DNA of 49,851 nucleotides from contig CAYJEN010000008.1 of NCBI GenBank assembly GCA_964369185.1, forward strand, positions 1 to 49,851. Direction: 5' to 3'. Made by a program: the position numbers and the translations under genes. The DNA is from CAYJAZ01 sp964369185 (GTDB lineage Bacteria; Desulfobacterota; Desulfovibrionia; Desulfovibrionales; Desulfovibrionaceae). The notes below the pieces were generated by a model that had not been told where the DNA came from, did not search any database, and saw only the letters and a program-made list of their open reading frames with translations. Of the stretch, positions 8,460 to 17,596 are shown piece after piece; the first letter of the stretch is position 1; every line of letters begins with the position of its first letter.

Positions 8460-9299
8460 ATGCAAAATTTAGCACATTCTGAAATTATGATAGATAAATG
8501 GGTTCCACTTCTAACAAAAGCGGACGACGAATTACCATCTGTAGTAGCAACCGTTGTAAAAGAAGGCGGAAGCCGCGCTGCTTGGAAACATGTTGAAGAG
8601 AATAAAGAAACTCTTCTTATGGCTTATCCTGCTGAAAGTTTGCTTCGTGCTTCAGTTACTTTACAAGGTGAAGTAGAAGGTAAACTTCAAGCAATTAGCG
8701 TTGTTCCATTTATGGAAGGTTATGCTAATAAAATTTTGGTGATAGATTCCTACGTATGGAAAAATCAAACAAATGCAGATGTGCTTATCTATAACCCTGC
8801 AATTGAAAAAGGTTTTTGGGTGCATAACCCCCTCTATTTCCGTGATAAAAAAGATTTGCTTCCTGAACAGCCACAATCTATGATTTTATCCGGTTTAGTT
8901 CTTGGCGTACGTAAAGCTCTTCTTGATGAAATGACTATCACAACAGGTGATGCTTACGAAAAACACGCTCTTCAATTCCTTGCAAGCAATCCTGATAAAT
9001 CTCGTTTAGATGTTCCACCTTTGAAAATAGATTTAGCAGGTCAGCAAGTTATGTCACTTGGTAAAAATGCTTGTGAATATCATGCAAGAGCAGTTGTAAA
9101 TAAATTAGATTCTTTTGACTTTGGACCTGAAGGTGCTGTGAAAAAAATCTATACTTTTGTTATCAATCTTGGAACTGATGAACAACCAATGCCTATAATG
9201 CTATACGCACCTGAAGGCGCACTTGCAAAGGGTACTGTTCTTGAAGAAGGAATGGATATTGACCTAATGTTCTGGATGCAAGGTAGAGTTGTTGACTAA
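8460..9299 (+). CDS. Conserved-looking protein of unknown function
   Basis: I do not recognise this 279-residue protein. It is soluble, with no signal peptide, no membrane segment and no cysteine cluster. Middle segments such as VLIYNPAIEKGFWVHNPLY and a C-terminal beta-rich part with VLEEGMDIDLMFWMQGRVVD suggest two compact domains, the last perhaps OB-like; that is inference. AAAAGG lies 6 bases before the ATG. It is followed after 14 bases by the site-2 protease gene and then trpS, so it probably heads that transcript. Codon use resembles its neighbours. Confidence 0.7.
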   Translation: MQNLAHSEIMIDKWVPLLTKADDELPSVVATVVKEGGSRAAWKHVEENKETLLMAYPAESLLRASVTLQGEVEGKLQAISVVPFMEGYANKILVIDSYVWKNQTNADVLIYNPAIEKGFWVHNPLYFRDKKDLLPEQPQSMILSGLVLGVRKALLDEMTITTGDAYEKHALQFLASNPDKSRLDVPPLKIDLAGQQVMSLGKNACEYHARAVVNKLDSFDFGPEGAVKKIYTFVINLGTDEQPMPIMLYAPEGALAKGTVLEEGMDIDLMFWMQGRVVD

Positions 9300-9313
9300 A
9301 TATCGAGGTTTTA

Positions 9314-9979
9314 ATGGACTTTTCTTCAGCTTTATATAATATTGCAGTTTCATTTATACCGCTCATGCTTGGAATAATCTTGCATGAAGTGGCTCATGGA
9401 TACGCAGCTTACCTTTGTGGCGACCATACAGCAAAAAATCTTGGCAGACTCACACTCAACCCAATTCCACATATTGATCCTGTGGGAACAGCATTTTTTG
9501 TGCTAACAGCTATAGCAAGTCCTTTTGTTTTCGGCTGGGCAAAGCCTGTACCGGTGAATGCAAGAAACTTTACAAATATAAAAAATGTAAAAAAAGGCAT
9601 GATGCTTGTTTCTTTGGCCGGTCCAATGACGAACCTTGCACTTGCTATTGTGTTTTTGTTATTAATGAAGATTTCTATCAGTGTTCTAAGTACAGAGTTT
9701 TTAATAAGCTCTACCGGTACTTTTCTTCAAGAAGTGCTTTTTACCGGTATAGGAATTAATCTTATCTTGATGATTATTAATCTCCTACCGATTCCGCCAC
9801 TTGATGGTAGCCATGTTGTAGCAAATTTTCTTCCATATCCATACGACTATCGTTATATGAGTATCGCAAAATACGGTATGATGATTTTGATGTTGCTTAT
9901 TGTGACCGATGTTGTTGGATTTGTGATTAAATCATTTTTAAATGTAATAGTTCCAATTATCGTACGATTTTTGGGTTAG
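9314..9979 (+). CDS. Site-2 protease family membrane metalloprotease (M50)
   Basis: This intramembrane zinc protease has 221 residues and about five to six membrane segments. The zinc motif HEVAH lies near residue 24 in ILHEVAHGYAAYLCGDHTA. The third ligand region LLPIPPLDGSH, with the aspartate, lies near residue 160. NPIPHIDPVGT is also typical of the short, PDZ-free branch. GAGG precedes the ATG. Substrates of this compact branch are generally unknown. It sits between the unknown gene and trpS at short spacings, in a likely operon. Confidence 0.87.
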   Translation: MDFSSALYNIAVSFIPLMLGIILHEVAHGYAAYLCGDHTAKNLGRLTLNPIPHIDPVGTAFFVLTAIASPFVFGWAKPVPVNARNFTNIKNVKKGMMLVSLAGPMTNLALAIVFLLLMKISISVLSTEFLISSTGTFLQEVLFTGIGINLILMIINLLPIPPLDGSHVVANFLPYPYDYRYMSIAKYGMMILMLLIVTDVVGFVIKSFLNVIVPIIVRFLG

Positions 9980-10001
9980 ATAGATATTAGGAGTATATAG
10001 A

Positions 10002-10985
10002 ATGCTTGAATCTACCGTTTCCGGTATGCGCCCTACTGGCTCACTTCACTTAGGACATTATTTTGGTGCTTTAAAAAACTGGGTACCAATGCAGTACGAA
10101 CATCCATCACTTTTCTTTGTAGCAGATTGGCATGCACTTACAAGCGATTACGATAGAACTGAAAATATTAAATCTTCAAGTAAAGAATTAGTTTTAGATT
10201 GGCTTTCCGCCGGTTTAGATCCTGAAGCTTGCGGAATTTTCTTGCAATCTGATGTAAAACAAACAGCTGAATTACATCTTCTTTTTTCTATGATTACTCC
10301 TCTTGGTTGGTTAGAGCGTTGCCCAACATATAAAGAGCAACAAGAGCAAATCACAAATAAAGACTTAGGAAACTATGGCTTTTTAGGTTATCCTGTTCTT
10401 ATGTCAGCGGATATTCTTCTTTATAGAGCAAGCTTTGTTCCTGTGGGGCAAGACCAAGCTCCTCACTTGGAATTGACTCGTGAAATTGCACGTCGCTTCA
10501 ATCATATTTATAAACAAGAAGTATTTCCTGAACCACAAGCAAGGCTTACTCCTACAGCTAAATGCCCGGGGCTTGATGGAAGAAAGATGTCTAAATCTTA
10601 CAATAACGGAATTTACCTCAAAGATACATTAGAAGAAATTTCACCTAAAGTACGTGGAATGCTTACAGATACAAATAGAGTACGTAAGACCGACAAAGGT
10701 AATCCGGACGTATGTAATCTTTATCCGTATCATCAGCTTATGACATCAGCTGAAAAATGTGCTGAAATTCGTGAAGGTTGCACAAGCGCGACTTTAGGTT
10801 GTGTAGACTGTAAAAAAATCTTCATGGAAAGCATTGGCGCATTCCTTGCTCCTATCCATGAAAAACGTGCTGAAATCCTTATGAAAAAGAACTTTATTGA
10901 AGATATTCTGCAAGCTGGTGGAGAAAAAGCACGTGTAAAAGCAGAAGAAACAATGCAAATTGTTCGTGATGCAATGAAAATATAA
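10002..10985 (+). CDS. trpS: Tryptophan--tRNA ligase
   Basis: This class I aminoacyl-tRNA synthetase charges tRNA-Trp. The HIGH motif reads HLGH (residues 16-19, in GSLHLGHYFGALKNW) and the KMSKS loop is present as GRKMSKSYNN near residue 195. The 327-residue length is normal. AGGAG lies upstream of the ATG and the gene follows the protease gene by 22 bases. The cysteines in CVDCKK near residue 270 do not form an obvious zinc site. Confidence 0.95.
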   Translation: MLESTVSGMRPTGSLHLGHYFGALKNWVPMQYEHPSLFFVADWHALTSDYDRTENIKSSSKELVLDWLSAGLDPEACGIFLQSDVKQTAELHLLFSMITPLGWLERCPTYKEQQEQITNKDLGNYGFLGYPVLMSADILLYRASFVPVGQDQAPHLELTREIARRFNHIYKQEVFPEPQARLTPTAKCPGLDGRKMSKSYNNGIYLKDTLEEISPKVRGMLTDTNRVRKTDKGNPDVCNLYPYHQLMTSAEKCAEIREGCTSATLGCVDCKKIFMESIGAFLAPIHEKRAEILMKKNFIEDILQAGGEKARVKAEETMQIVRDAMKI

Positions 10986-11026
10986 TTTTCTTTGGATTAA
11001 AAACAAAATAAAAAATAGGTGTATTC

Positions 11027-11512
11027 ATGTTGAAACACAAAAAAATGCTAGAATTAGCACAACTGCTTGAAGAAGTTCAAAAACTTAAGAATGCGGGTAA
11101 AAAGATTGTCTTCACAAATGGGTGCTTTGATATCATTCATCCAGGGCATGTAGACTTGCTTGCAAGAGCTAAAAATCTTGGTGATGTGCTTATTCTTGCA
11201 TTGAATACAGATGCTTCGGTAAAACGTCAAGGCAAGGGAGATAACAGGCCTGTAAATCATTACGATTCCAGAGCTTTTGTTCTTTCTCATCTTGAATCAA
11301 TTGACTTCGTGATTCCGTTTGATGAAGATACTCCTTATAATTTGATTGCGCAAATTCTTCCTAATGTACTTGTAAAAGGTGGCGATTGGTCAGTTGAAAA
11401 TATTGTAGGACATGATGTTGTTCAAAAGAATAATGGTGAAGTTCATTCTCTACCATTGATTGTTGGCTATTCAACTACGAACACGATTGCTAAAATAAGT
11501 TCATCAAATTAG
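11027..11512 (+). CDS. hldE: D-glycero-beta-D-manno-heptose 1-phosphate adenylyltransferase
   Basis: The 161-residue protein corresponds to the second (RfaE2) domain of E. coli HldE; the kinase domain is not fused here. It makes ADP-heptose for the lipopolysaccharide inner core. The cytidylyltransferase-like motif FTNGCFDIIHPGH lies at about residues 29-41, and LVKGGDW and YSTTNTI are the usual later motifs. It implies a heptose-containing LPS and so an outer membrane, which fits the Mla genes right behind it (7-base gap). Confidence 0.92.
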   Translation: MLKHKKMLELAQLLEEVQKLKNAGKKIVFTNGCFDIIHPGHVDLLARAKNLGDVLILALNTDASVKRQGKGDNRPVNHYDSRAFVLSHLESIDFVIPFDEDTPYNLIAQILPNVLVKGGDWSVENIVGHDVVQKNNGEVHSLPLIVGYSTTNTIAKISSSN

Positions 11513-11519
11513 GTTAATT

Positions 11520-12665
11520 ATGACAGATAATAATCTTGATTTTTTATCACTTCGTGAAGAAGGGAATAATCTTTCGCTTTTTTTCAAAAGTTCTTGGATA
11601 GGCGAAAAGAGTAAAGAATTAAGTATTATAAAACAATCTGCTACAAAAAAAATAAAAGAAAGTAAGAAAATACAATCTATCCACCTTGACTGCTCAGAGT
11701 TAAAGGAATGGGATACGTATTTTCTTGCTTTTTTGGTATCAATTGGGCATATAGCACAATTACAATCTATAGATTTTACTTATAGTAATCTACCGGAAAA
11801 ACTAGAAAAATTACTAGATTTGGCTCTCACTGTTCCTATAAGAAAAGACATTCAAAATCATGAAGAGGGTAGTGGGTTTTTAGAAACAATAGGTGGAGCA
11901 GTATTAGCTTTTCCATCTAAGTTTGAGCATGTATTTTCTTTTTTATTTGAAACTCTTGAAGCTTTTTTTCGTTTATTTTCTGGCAAAAGTAAAATGTATG
12001 GGAAAGATTTTTGGGATGCTCTATATGAATGCGGAGCAAATTCGCTTGGAATTATAGCATTAACAAGCTTACTTCTTGGTTTGATTTTGGCATTTGTTGG
12101 CGCAATTCAACTGGCTCTTTTTGGAGCACAGGTATATGTTGCATCATTTGTGGGACTTAGCATGGTTCGTATTATGGGAGCTTTGCTTACAGGAATTGTA
12201 ATTTCCGGCAGAACAGGTGCAAGTTTTGCAGCTATTTTAGGAACAATGCAGGTGAATGAAGAGATTGATGCTCTTCAAACATTTGGTATATCTCCTTATG
12301 ATTTTCTTGTGCTTCCACGGGTACTTGCTCTTACTCTTATGATTCCGCTTCTTACAGTCTGCGCAAATTTAATGGGTATGTTTGGTGGCTTTATAGTTGG
12401 AATTCTTATGCTTGATATTTCCCCATCAATGTATATTGAAAACACTTTGCAGTATATGCATCTAAAATATTTATGGATTGGTTTATTTCATGCCTTTGTA
12501 TTTGGTATAGTTATATCTTTAGCCGGCTGTTATTACGGTATACGTTGCGGTAGAAGTGCCGAAGCTGTTGGGCAAGCAACTACCTCTTCGGTGGTGACTT
12601 CAATAGTTGGGATAATTATATCAACCTCAATAATTACAATAGTTCTAAGTGTTTTGGGGATATAA
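11520..12665 (+). CDS. mlaE: ABC transporter permease MlaE with N-terminal STAS-like domain
   Basis: This is the permease of an Mla-type lipid transporter that moves phospholipids between inner and outer membranes. The first 110 or so residues look like a STAS domain (MlaB equivalent, with the strand SIHLDCSELKEWD). The rest is the multi-spanning MlaE domain with typical VISGRTGASFAAILGTMQ and EEIDALQTFGISP segments. In E. coli MlaB is a separate protein, so this is a fused form. The gene opens a tight mlaE-mlaF-mlaD group with 2-base gaps. Confidence 0.9.
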   Translation: MTDNNLDFLSLREEGNNLSLFFKSSWIGEKSKELSIIKQSATKKIKESKKIQSIHLDCSELKEWDTYFLAFLVSIGHIAQLQSIDFTYSNLPEKLEKLLDLALTVPIRKDIQNHEEGSGFLETIGGAVLAFPSKFEHVFSFLFETLEAFFRLFSGKSKMYGKDFWDALYECGANSLGIIALTSLLLGLILAFVGAIQLALFGAQVYVASFVGLSMVRIMGALLTGIVISGRTGASFAAILGTMQVNEEIDALQTFGISPYDFLVLPRVLALTLMIPLLTVCANLMGMFGGFIVGILMLDISPSMYIENTLQYMHLKYLWIGLFHAFVFGIVISLAGCYYGIRCGRSAEAVGQATTSSVVTSIVGIIISTSIITIVLSVLGI

Positions 12666-12667
12666 AA

Positions 12668-13444
12668 ATGATGCTAAATAATCAACCAACAATTTTAGAA
12701 GGAAAGAATCTTAGTATTGGATACGGAAAAAAAGTTATTCAATCAAGCTTAAATTTTTCAATCAAACGTGAATCTGTTTTTATTATTATGGGTGGTTCAG
12801 GTTGTGGAAAAAGTACGTTATTGCGAACACTTGTAGGTCTTGCACCTCCGATTAAAGGTAATGTTTTCTATAGTAATGATGACTTTTGGGCAATGTCGAT
12901 TGAAAAAAGAAACATTCTATTAAATAAAATTGGTGTACTTTTTCAGCAGGGCGCACTTTGGACATCAAGGACACTGGCAGAAAATATAATAATGCCATTG
13001 TCGATTTACAAAAAAGATATCTATTCAGAAAAAGATATGAAAGAAATAGCGTCTTTAAAGCTTGCCTTTGTGGGATTAGCAGGTTTTGAGGATTATTACC
13101 CATCAGAAATAAGCGGCGGTATGCGAAAAAGAGCAGGTCTTGCAAGAGCACTCGCGCTTGACCCTGAAATGGTTTTCTTTGATGAGCCATCAGCAGGACT
13201 TGACCCTATTTCTGCAAAACTTCTCGATGATTTAATAATCCAGTTGCGTGATAGCTTAGGCATGACAATTGCGATAGTTACACACGAATTAGCAAGTATA
13301 TTCGCTATTGGTACGGATTCTGTATTTTTAGATGCGCAAACAAAAACGCAACTAGCTACGGGCGACCCTAAAGAACTTCTAAAACACGGTCCTGATATGG
13401 TAAGAAACTTCCTCATGCGTGGGGAAGGGAGTGAGGTAAAATAA
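12668..13444 (+). CDS. mlaF: ABC transporter ATP-binding protein MlaF
   Basis: This is the ATPase subunit of the Mla lipid transporter. The Walker A motif GGSGCGKST lies at residues 42-50, the Q-loop in VLFQQGALWTS, the signature as SGGMRKRAGLARA, and Walker B plus D-loop as MVFFDEPSAGLDP, followed by the switch histidine in IVTHELAS. The 258-residue length is normal. It starts 2 bases after mlaE and ends 2 bases before mlaD, so stoichiometric coexpression is expected. The start could be either of the first two ATG codons. Confidence 0.93.
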   Translation: MMLNNQPTILEGKNLSIGYGKKVIQSSLNFSIKRESVFIIMGGSGCGKSTLLRTLVGLAPPIKGNVFYSNDDFWAMSIEKRNILLNKIGVLFQQGALWTSRTLAENIIMPLSIYKKDIYSEKDMKEIASLKLAFVGLAGFEDYYPSEISGGMRKRAGLARALALDPEMVFFDEPSAGLDPISAKLLDDLIIQLRDSLGMTIAIVTHELASIFAIGTDSVFLDAQTKTQLATGDPKELLKHGPDMVRNFLMRGEGSEVK

Positions 13445-13446
13445 AA

Positions 13447-14424
13447 ATGACTGATAGAGGAAAAAAATCATTAGTAGGTGCATTTGTACTTATGTCAGTA
13501 GCGATTTTAGTAGGTACTATATTAATGTTTGGAGGGGGAAATCTATACGGTAACTCCTTTAGATTCGTATGCTATTTTACTTCTTCGCTCAGCGGTTTAT
13601 CAGTCGGTTCACCTGTTAAACTTGATGGTGTTGCAATAGGACGTGTTGAATCTGTTTCAATTGTGAGCGATCCAACTACGCTTAAATATTCTACACCTGT
13701 TATTATTGAAATTGATAAAGAGTCTATCTTTGCCGCAGAAAAAATTACCTTTTTTAATCAAGAAGATGCTAATGAAATAATGAAAAAATACGTTGAAAAA
13801 GGTTTGCGAGCTCAACTGACAAATGTTTCACTTCTAACAGGTCAGCTTGGTATTGAACTTATGTTTGTTCACTCTACCCCACGAATGCGTACGGTTCCGG
13901 AAATACATGAAGAAATTGATGGACTTATGCAGATTCCTACCGTTGAAAGTAAAATTGAAGCTATTTGGAACACTGTAGCAGAACTTCCGCTTGATGATGT
14001 TGTAGTAAAAGTGGATGGATTAATTACACAACTTACTAAAACTATAGAAGAAAGTAATATTCCAAAACTAACAGCATCCTATATTACCTTAGCAGAAAAT
14101 TTAAATACTCAGATTACTGAATTTGCCTCTATACGTGAAGAACTTGGTGCTACAATAGCAACACTTAATAAAACTGTTAATTCAGTTAATTCACTTGTAG
14201 AAAATAATGAAAAACCTGTTTCTGACATGATAAAATCATTTACAGCAACATCAAAACAGGCAAATCAATTAATTTCAGATTTAAACTTGCTACTTCAAGA
14301 GGATTCGGCTACAATGTTAGAGTTAGCACAAACACTTGAAGCTCTTCAAAAAGCAAGCGATTCAATAGCTCAACTTGCCGGACTTCTTGAAATTAAACCG
14401 GATTCCCTTATTTTTGGTAAATAG
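13447..14424 (+). CDS. mlaD: MlaD family (MCE domain) substrate-binding protein
   Basis: An N-terminal membrane anchor (residues about 8-30) is followed by an MCE domain containing LSGLSVGSPVKLDGVAIGRV. A long C-terminal helical region of about 180 residues has the character of a coiled coil. MlaD hexamers form the lipid-binding ring on the periplasmic face. At 325 residues it is longer than E. coli MlaD (183), as in many non-enterobacterial versions with an extended helical tail. No mlaC or mlaA is in the window. Confidence 0.9.
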   Translation: MTDRGKKSLVGAFVLMSVAILVGTILMFGGGNLYGNSFRFVCYFTSSLSGLSVGSPVKLDGVAIGRVESVSIVSDPTTLKYSTPVIIEIDKESIFAAEKITFFNQEDANEIMKKYVEKGLRAQLTNVSLLTGQLGIELMFVHSTPRMRTVPEIHEEIDGLMQIPTVESKIEAIWNTVAELPLDDVVVKVDGLITQLTKTIEESNIPKLTASYITLAENLNTQITEFASIREELGATIATLNKTVNSVNSLVENNEKPVSDMIKSFTATSKQANQLISDLNLLLQEDSATMLELAQTLEALQKASDSIAQLAGLLEIKPDSLIFGK

Positions 14425-14461
14425 AAAATACTAAACCTTAACCTATAAAAAGATAAGCTCT

Positions 14462-15028
14462 ATGGCAGAAAACCTGAAAAAAAATAAAAAGCTTTACTCT
14501 TTCTGGGAAAAACTTGTAAGATTTGTAAAATTCTTATATTTCAAGGTCATACGTATACAAGCTACTCCGGAAGCTATAGCTCGTGGTTTAGCGGCAGGTG
14601 TGTTTACCGGATTATTGCCACTTTTACCAATTCAAACAATTTGTGCTATTCTTCTTGCTATTGCAGTTAGAGGAAGTAAAATTGCTGCTGCAACAGGAAC
14701 CTGGATATCTAACCCCTTGAATTGGGTGCCTTTATATATTGCATATTTTCATATTGGAAAAAAACTTATAGGCTTTGAATTTGGCGGAAGATATTTCAAA
14801 ACGCATATGCATGAGATGGATTTTTCTCAGCTGATTTTTAGTAGTCCTAAGCTATTCCTAGTTCTTTTTGTTGGTGCATTTGTTATTGCAGTTCCGTCGA
14901 CAATAGTTACATATTTTGTATCTGTAAAAATATTGCGGAATTATCAAAAAAAGCGAGAAGAAAGAATTAAAAGTAAAGAACTTCAAAAGTTTGCTGCTAT
15001 ATCGAAAGACTATAGCGAACATAAGTAA
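14462..15028 (+). CDS. DUF2062 domain membrane protein
   Basis: The 188-residue protein shows the DUF2062 pattern: ATPEAIARGLAAGVFTGLLP, IQTICAILLAIAVRG, GTWISNPLNWVPLY, and further membrane segments, with a basic C-terminal tail. The family function is not established. It follows mlaD by 37 bases and precedes a strong terminator, so it is likely the last gene of the Mla transcript. A role in the envelope is inference from this position. Confidence 0.85.
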   Translation: MAENLKKNKKLYSFWEKLVRFVKFLYFKVIRIQATPEAIARGLAAGVFTGLLPLLPIQTICAILLAIAVRGSKIAAATGTWISNPLNWVPLYIAYFHIGKKLIGFEFGGRYFKTHMHEMDFSQLIFSSPKLFLVLFVGAFVIAVPSTIVTYFVSVKILRNYQKKREERIKSKELQKFAAISKDYSEHK

Positions 15029-15051
15029 TTTTATCTTAAAATTTTTACTAT

Positions 15052-15098
15052 AAATATAGGGGAATATCACTTTTTTGATATTCCCCTATATTTATTTT
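15052..15098. terminator. Bidirectional terminator between the DUF2062 gene and ttcA
   Basis: A perfect 18-bp stem (15052-15069 with 15076-15093, core AGGGGAATATCA/TGATATTCCCCT) has a six-base loop and T-rich tails on both strands. It separates two convergent transcripts. Confidence 0.85.
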
Positions 15099-15115
15099 AC
15101 ATTTATATTGTCAAA

Positions 15116-15862
15116 CTATTTTCTTCCAACATAATCCGGTGACATGTTTTTTTCTAACTGCCAGCGAGTAAGGGCATTATAAGCTGTTCTTCTTTTGGTT
15201 GGATTATTTTCGCAAAGATATTCAAACTGTTCCATGCTTTTAGTTCTTTTCGTTGAACCTGAAGAAGGGCATGGGTTTTTCCAAATTGGTAATTCCCAAA
15301 TTTTTGCAGCTTTGATGATATCTTTTTTATCAAGAAGAATAAGAGGACGAATAACATGAAGAAGACCACCAAAGAATGGTTCATTCATACTCATTCCATC
15401 AACGCGGCCATTCTGAAAAATGTTCATCATAAAGTTTGTGATAAGATCATCTGCGTTATGACCAAAAGCTAAGTGAGTGAGATTGTATTCTTTGCAGATT
15501 TGAAATAATCTTTTTCTTCTAAGCATAGCGCAGTAAAAACAAGGAGATTTTGATCTGTTCTCTTCTGAGTGCGCAACTAAACCATGATTAGTAACTTCAC
15601 AATGTCCAGGAATTCCTTCCTTTTTTAGCCATTCAACAAGAGGTTGATGATTTGTAGGATCAAATCCTGCATTTACGTGAATAGCCATAAAATCAAACTT
15701 AAAGGGAACAATTCTTTGCCTTTCTTTAAGAATTTTGAGGAGTGAGAAAGAGTCAACACCGCCGGAAACAGCTACTCCAACGCGTGAACCTTCCTTAATC
15801 ATACCGGATTGCTGCATAGCTTTACCGGCTACTTTTATACATTTTTTTTCAATATATTTCAT
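15116..15862 (-). CDS. ttcA: tRNA 2-thiocytidine biosynthesis protein TtcA
   Basis: This ATP-pyrophosphatase-type enzyme thiolates cytidine 32 of some tRNAs using an iron-sulfur cluster. The PP-loop SGGVDSFSLLKIL lies near residue 34. CFYC (about residues 107-110, before AMLRRKR) and a third cysteine in KNPCPSSG provide the cluster ligands expected of the TtcA/TtuA group. The 248-residue length is normal for a TtcA lacking extra domains. TtcA rather than TilS is supported by the CxxC motif. It lies downstream of pepA but behind a terminator. Confidence 0.85.
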   Translation of the reverse strand: MKYIEKKCIKVAGKAMQQSGMIKEGSRVGVAVSGGVDSFSLLKILKERQRIVPFKFDFMAIHVNAGFDPTNHQPLVEWLKKEGIPGHCEVTNHGLVAHSEENRSKSPCFYCAMLRRKRLFQICKEYNLTHLAFGHNADDLITNFMMNIFQNGRVDGMSMNEPFFGGLLHVIRPLILLDKKDIIKAAKIWELPIWKNPCPSSGSTKRTKSMEQFEYLCENNPTKRRTAYNALTRWQLEKNMSPDYVGRK

Positions 15863-15875
15863 AGAAACTTAAAAT

Positions 15876-15921
15876 AAAAAAGAGTCGGTAAAGTTCATAA
15901 TGTGAACAATTACAGACTCTT
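15876..15921 (-). terminator. Terminator of pepA
   Basis: On the minus strand AAGAGTCTGTAA pairs with TTACCGACTCTT (one mismatch), with an inner GTTCA/TGAAC pairing, and runs into TTTTTTATTTT. It lies just after the pepA stop. Confidence 0.75.
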
Positions 15922-15931
15922 ATTGTGTTTG

Positions 15932-17464
15932 TTAATTGTTGCGGATATAGTCGATTAAGATACGTGTACCAAAGCCAGTTCCGCCTTTAGTGCAAAGCGG
16001 AGTTGCAGCAGAACTGTAGTTAGGGCCGGCAATATCAAGGTGAGCCCAAGCTTGACCTTCTTCGATGAATTGCTGAATAAACACGGCCGCTGTGATAGCA
16101 CCACCCCAACGAGGGCCGGCATTATCTAAGTCAGCGATAGGACTTTCGATTTTTTTAAGCATATGTTCCCATAATGGAAGACGCCAAATACGTTCGCCAA
16201 CTTTTTCAGAGCTATCTAAAAGAGCATGAGCAAGTGCGCTGTCATTAGTGAAAAGCCCAGCTGAATCATCACCAAGAGCAACAACGCAAGCACCTGTTAA
16301 AGTTGCAATATCAACAATAACAGCAGGCTTATAAAGTTTTTGTGCATAAGCAAGAACGTCAATAAGAACGAGTCTACCTTCAGCGTCTGTGTTAGTAATT
16401 TCAACAGTTTTTCCATTGTAAGTATAAACAACGTCACCAGGTTTTACAGCGTTACCGTCAGGCATATTTTCGGCACAACCAAGTAGACCAATAATAGGTC
16501 TATCCGGTTCAACGATAAATTGTGCTTGACCAAGAGCTTCAAATAATCCAAGCACGTTTGCAGCGCCGGACATATCAGTCTTCATTTCAGCCATACCGCT
16601 AGAAGGTTTAATGCTGATACCGCCTGAGTCAAATGTAAGACCTTTACCAACAAAAACATAAGGTTCAGTATGTTTACATTCTTTTGGAGTATATTCTAGA
16701 ATAACGCAACGTGGTTCATTAGCTGAACCTTTTGCAACAGCAAGAAATGCGTTCATACCTAAATCTTCAAGGTGTTCTTTGCCTAAAACAGTACATTTAA
16801 AGTTGTATTTTTTTGCTACTGCTTCAGCTTTTTCTGCAAAAGCAATAGGAGTAAGAACGTTTGCTGGCTCATTTGATAAATCGCGTGATAAAGCCATACC
16901 TGCATAGTTTGCTTCTGCTAAACGTGCTGATTTTTGGATAGAATCATCAACGTGGCGAGCATCAAGCATCAATGAAAGAGTTTTAAGGGTTTCTTTAGTT
17001 TTTTCGCCTGTTTTATATGTATCGTGAACGTATAGAGATGAAAGAGCTGCAGTGCAACATTCTTCAACTAAATAATCTAAAGAAATGTTTTTATTTGTAA
17101 GGTTTCCGTGAACATTTCTGAGTGATGTAATATCAAGGCCAATATGTTCGATTTGTAAACCTTTACAAGCTTTTACAGCGCTTGCAAGTGCATTTCTTAT
17201 AACTTCAAGATTGCATTTTTCTTTTTTTCCAAGACCTATAACATAAGCTCTTGAAATATCGTTGTCTTTGTGCCCGTAGAGTAAGAAAGTTTCACTTGCT
17301 TTTCCTGTAAAGTCGCGCCAAGCCGGAGCAATGCAGAGCCAAGATGCTGTTTTGAAAAGTTCAGAGTGTTTGGTTTCAATTTCTTCAACTTTTTCACCTT
17401 CAAAAGCGAAGAAAAGAGCAACATCACATTGCCAACTATTTTCAGTTTGAAAACGAATATCCAT
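15932..17464 (-). CDS. pepA: Leucyl aminopeptidase (M17)
   Basis: This cytosolic dinuclear-metal aminopeptidase releases N-terminal residues from peptides. The C-terminal catalytic domain has VGKGLTFDSGGISIKPS (Lys and Asp ligands), KTDMSGAANVLG and the family signature NTDAEGRLVL. The N-terminal domain is less conserved, as usual. The 510-residue length is normal. Some PepA proteins also bind DNA as regulators; nothing here shows that. A promoter-like pair lies at 17504-17531. The gene diverges from the transporter with a tyrosine attenuator. Confidence 0.94.
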   Translation of the reverse strand: MDIRFQTENSWQCDVALFFAFEGEKVEEIETKHSELFKTASWLCIAPAWRDFTGKASETFLLYGHKDNDISRAYVIGLGKKEKCNLEVIRNALASAVKACKGLQIEHIGLDITSLRNVHGNLTNKNISLDYLVEECCTAALSSLYVHDTYKTGEKTKETLKTLSLMLDARHVDDSIQKSARLAEANYAGMALSRDLSNEPANVLTPIAFAEKAEAVAKKYNFKCTVLGKEHLEDLGMNAFLAVAKGSANEPRCVILEYTPKECKHTEPYVFVGKGLTFDSGGISIKPSSGMAEMKTDMSGAANVLGLFEALGQAQFIVEPDRPIIGLLGCAENMPDGNAVKPGDVVYTYNGKTVEITNTDAEGRLVLIDVLAYAQKLYKPAVIVDIATLTGACVVALGDDSAGLFTNDSALAHALLDSSEKVGERIWRLPLWEHMLKKIESPIADLDNAGPRWGGAITAAVFIQQFIEEGQAWAHLDIAGPNYSSAATPLCTKGGTGFGTRILIDYIRNN

Positions 17465-17503
17465 GATTAATCCTAGTTTTCACTGCGCTATTTTTAGAGC
17501 AGG

Positions 17504-17531
17504 ATAATATTATTTAAATTGTATTTATCAA
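17504..17531 (-). promoter_or_regulatory. Sigma-70-type promoter for pepA
   Basis: On the minus strand TTGATA (17526-17531) and TATTAT (17504-17509) are separated by 16 bases, 40 bases before the pepA start. The -35 box lies in one arm of the inverted repeat at 17526-17544. Confidence 0.5.
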
Positions 17532-17544
17532 GCTATTCTTGATA
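17526..17544. promoter_or_regulatory. Operator-like inverted repeat between pepA and the transporter leader
   Basis: TATCAAG (17526-17532) and CTTGATA (17538-17544) form a perfect 7-bp inverted repeat with a five-base spacer. It overlaps the proposed pepA -35 box and lies about 50 bases upstream of the transporter promoter, so a DNA-binding regulator could act on both. No cognate regulator is known. Confidence 0.35.
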
Positions 17545-17596
17545 ACATGGAAGTAAATTTTCGTCAAATATTGATTATTCCGCTAAATACTTTTTC

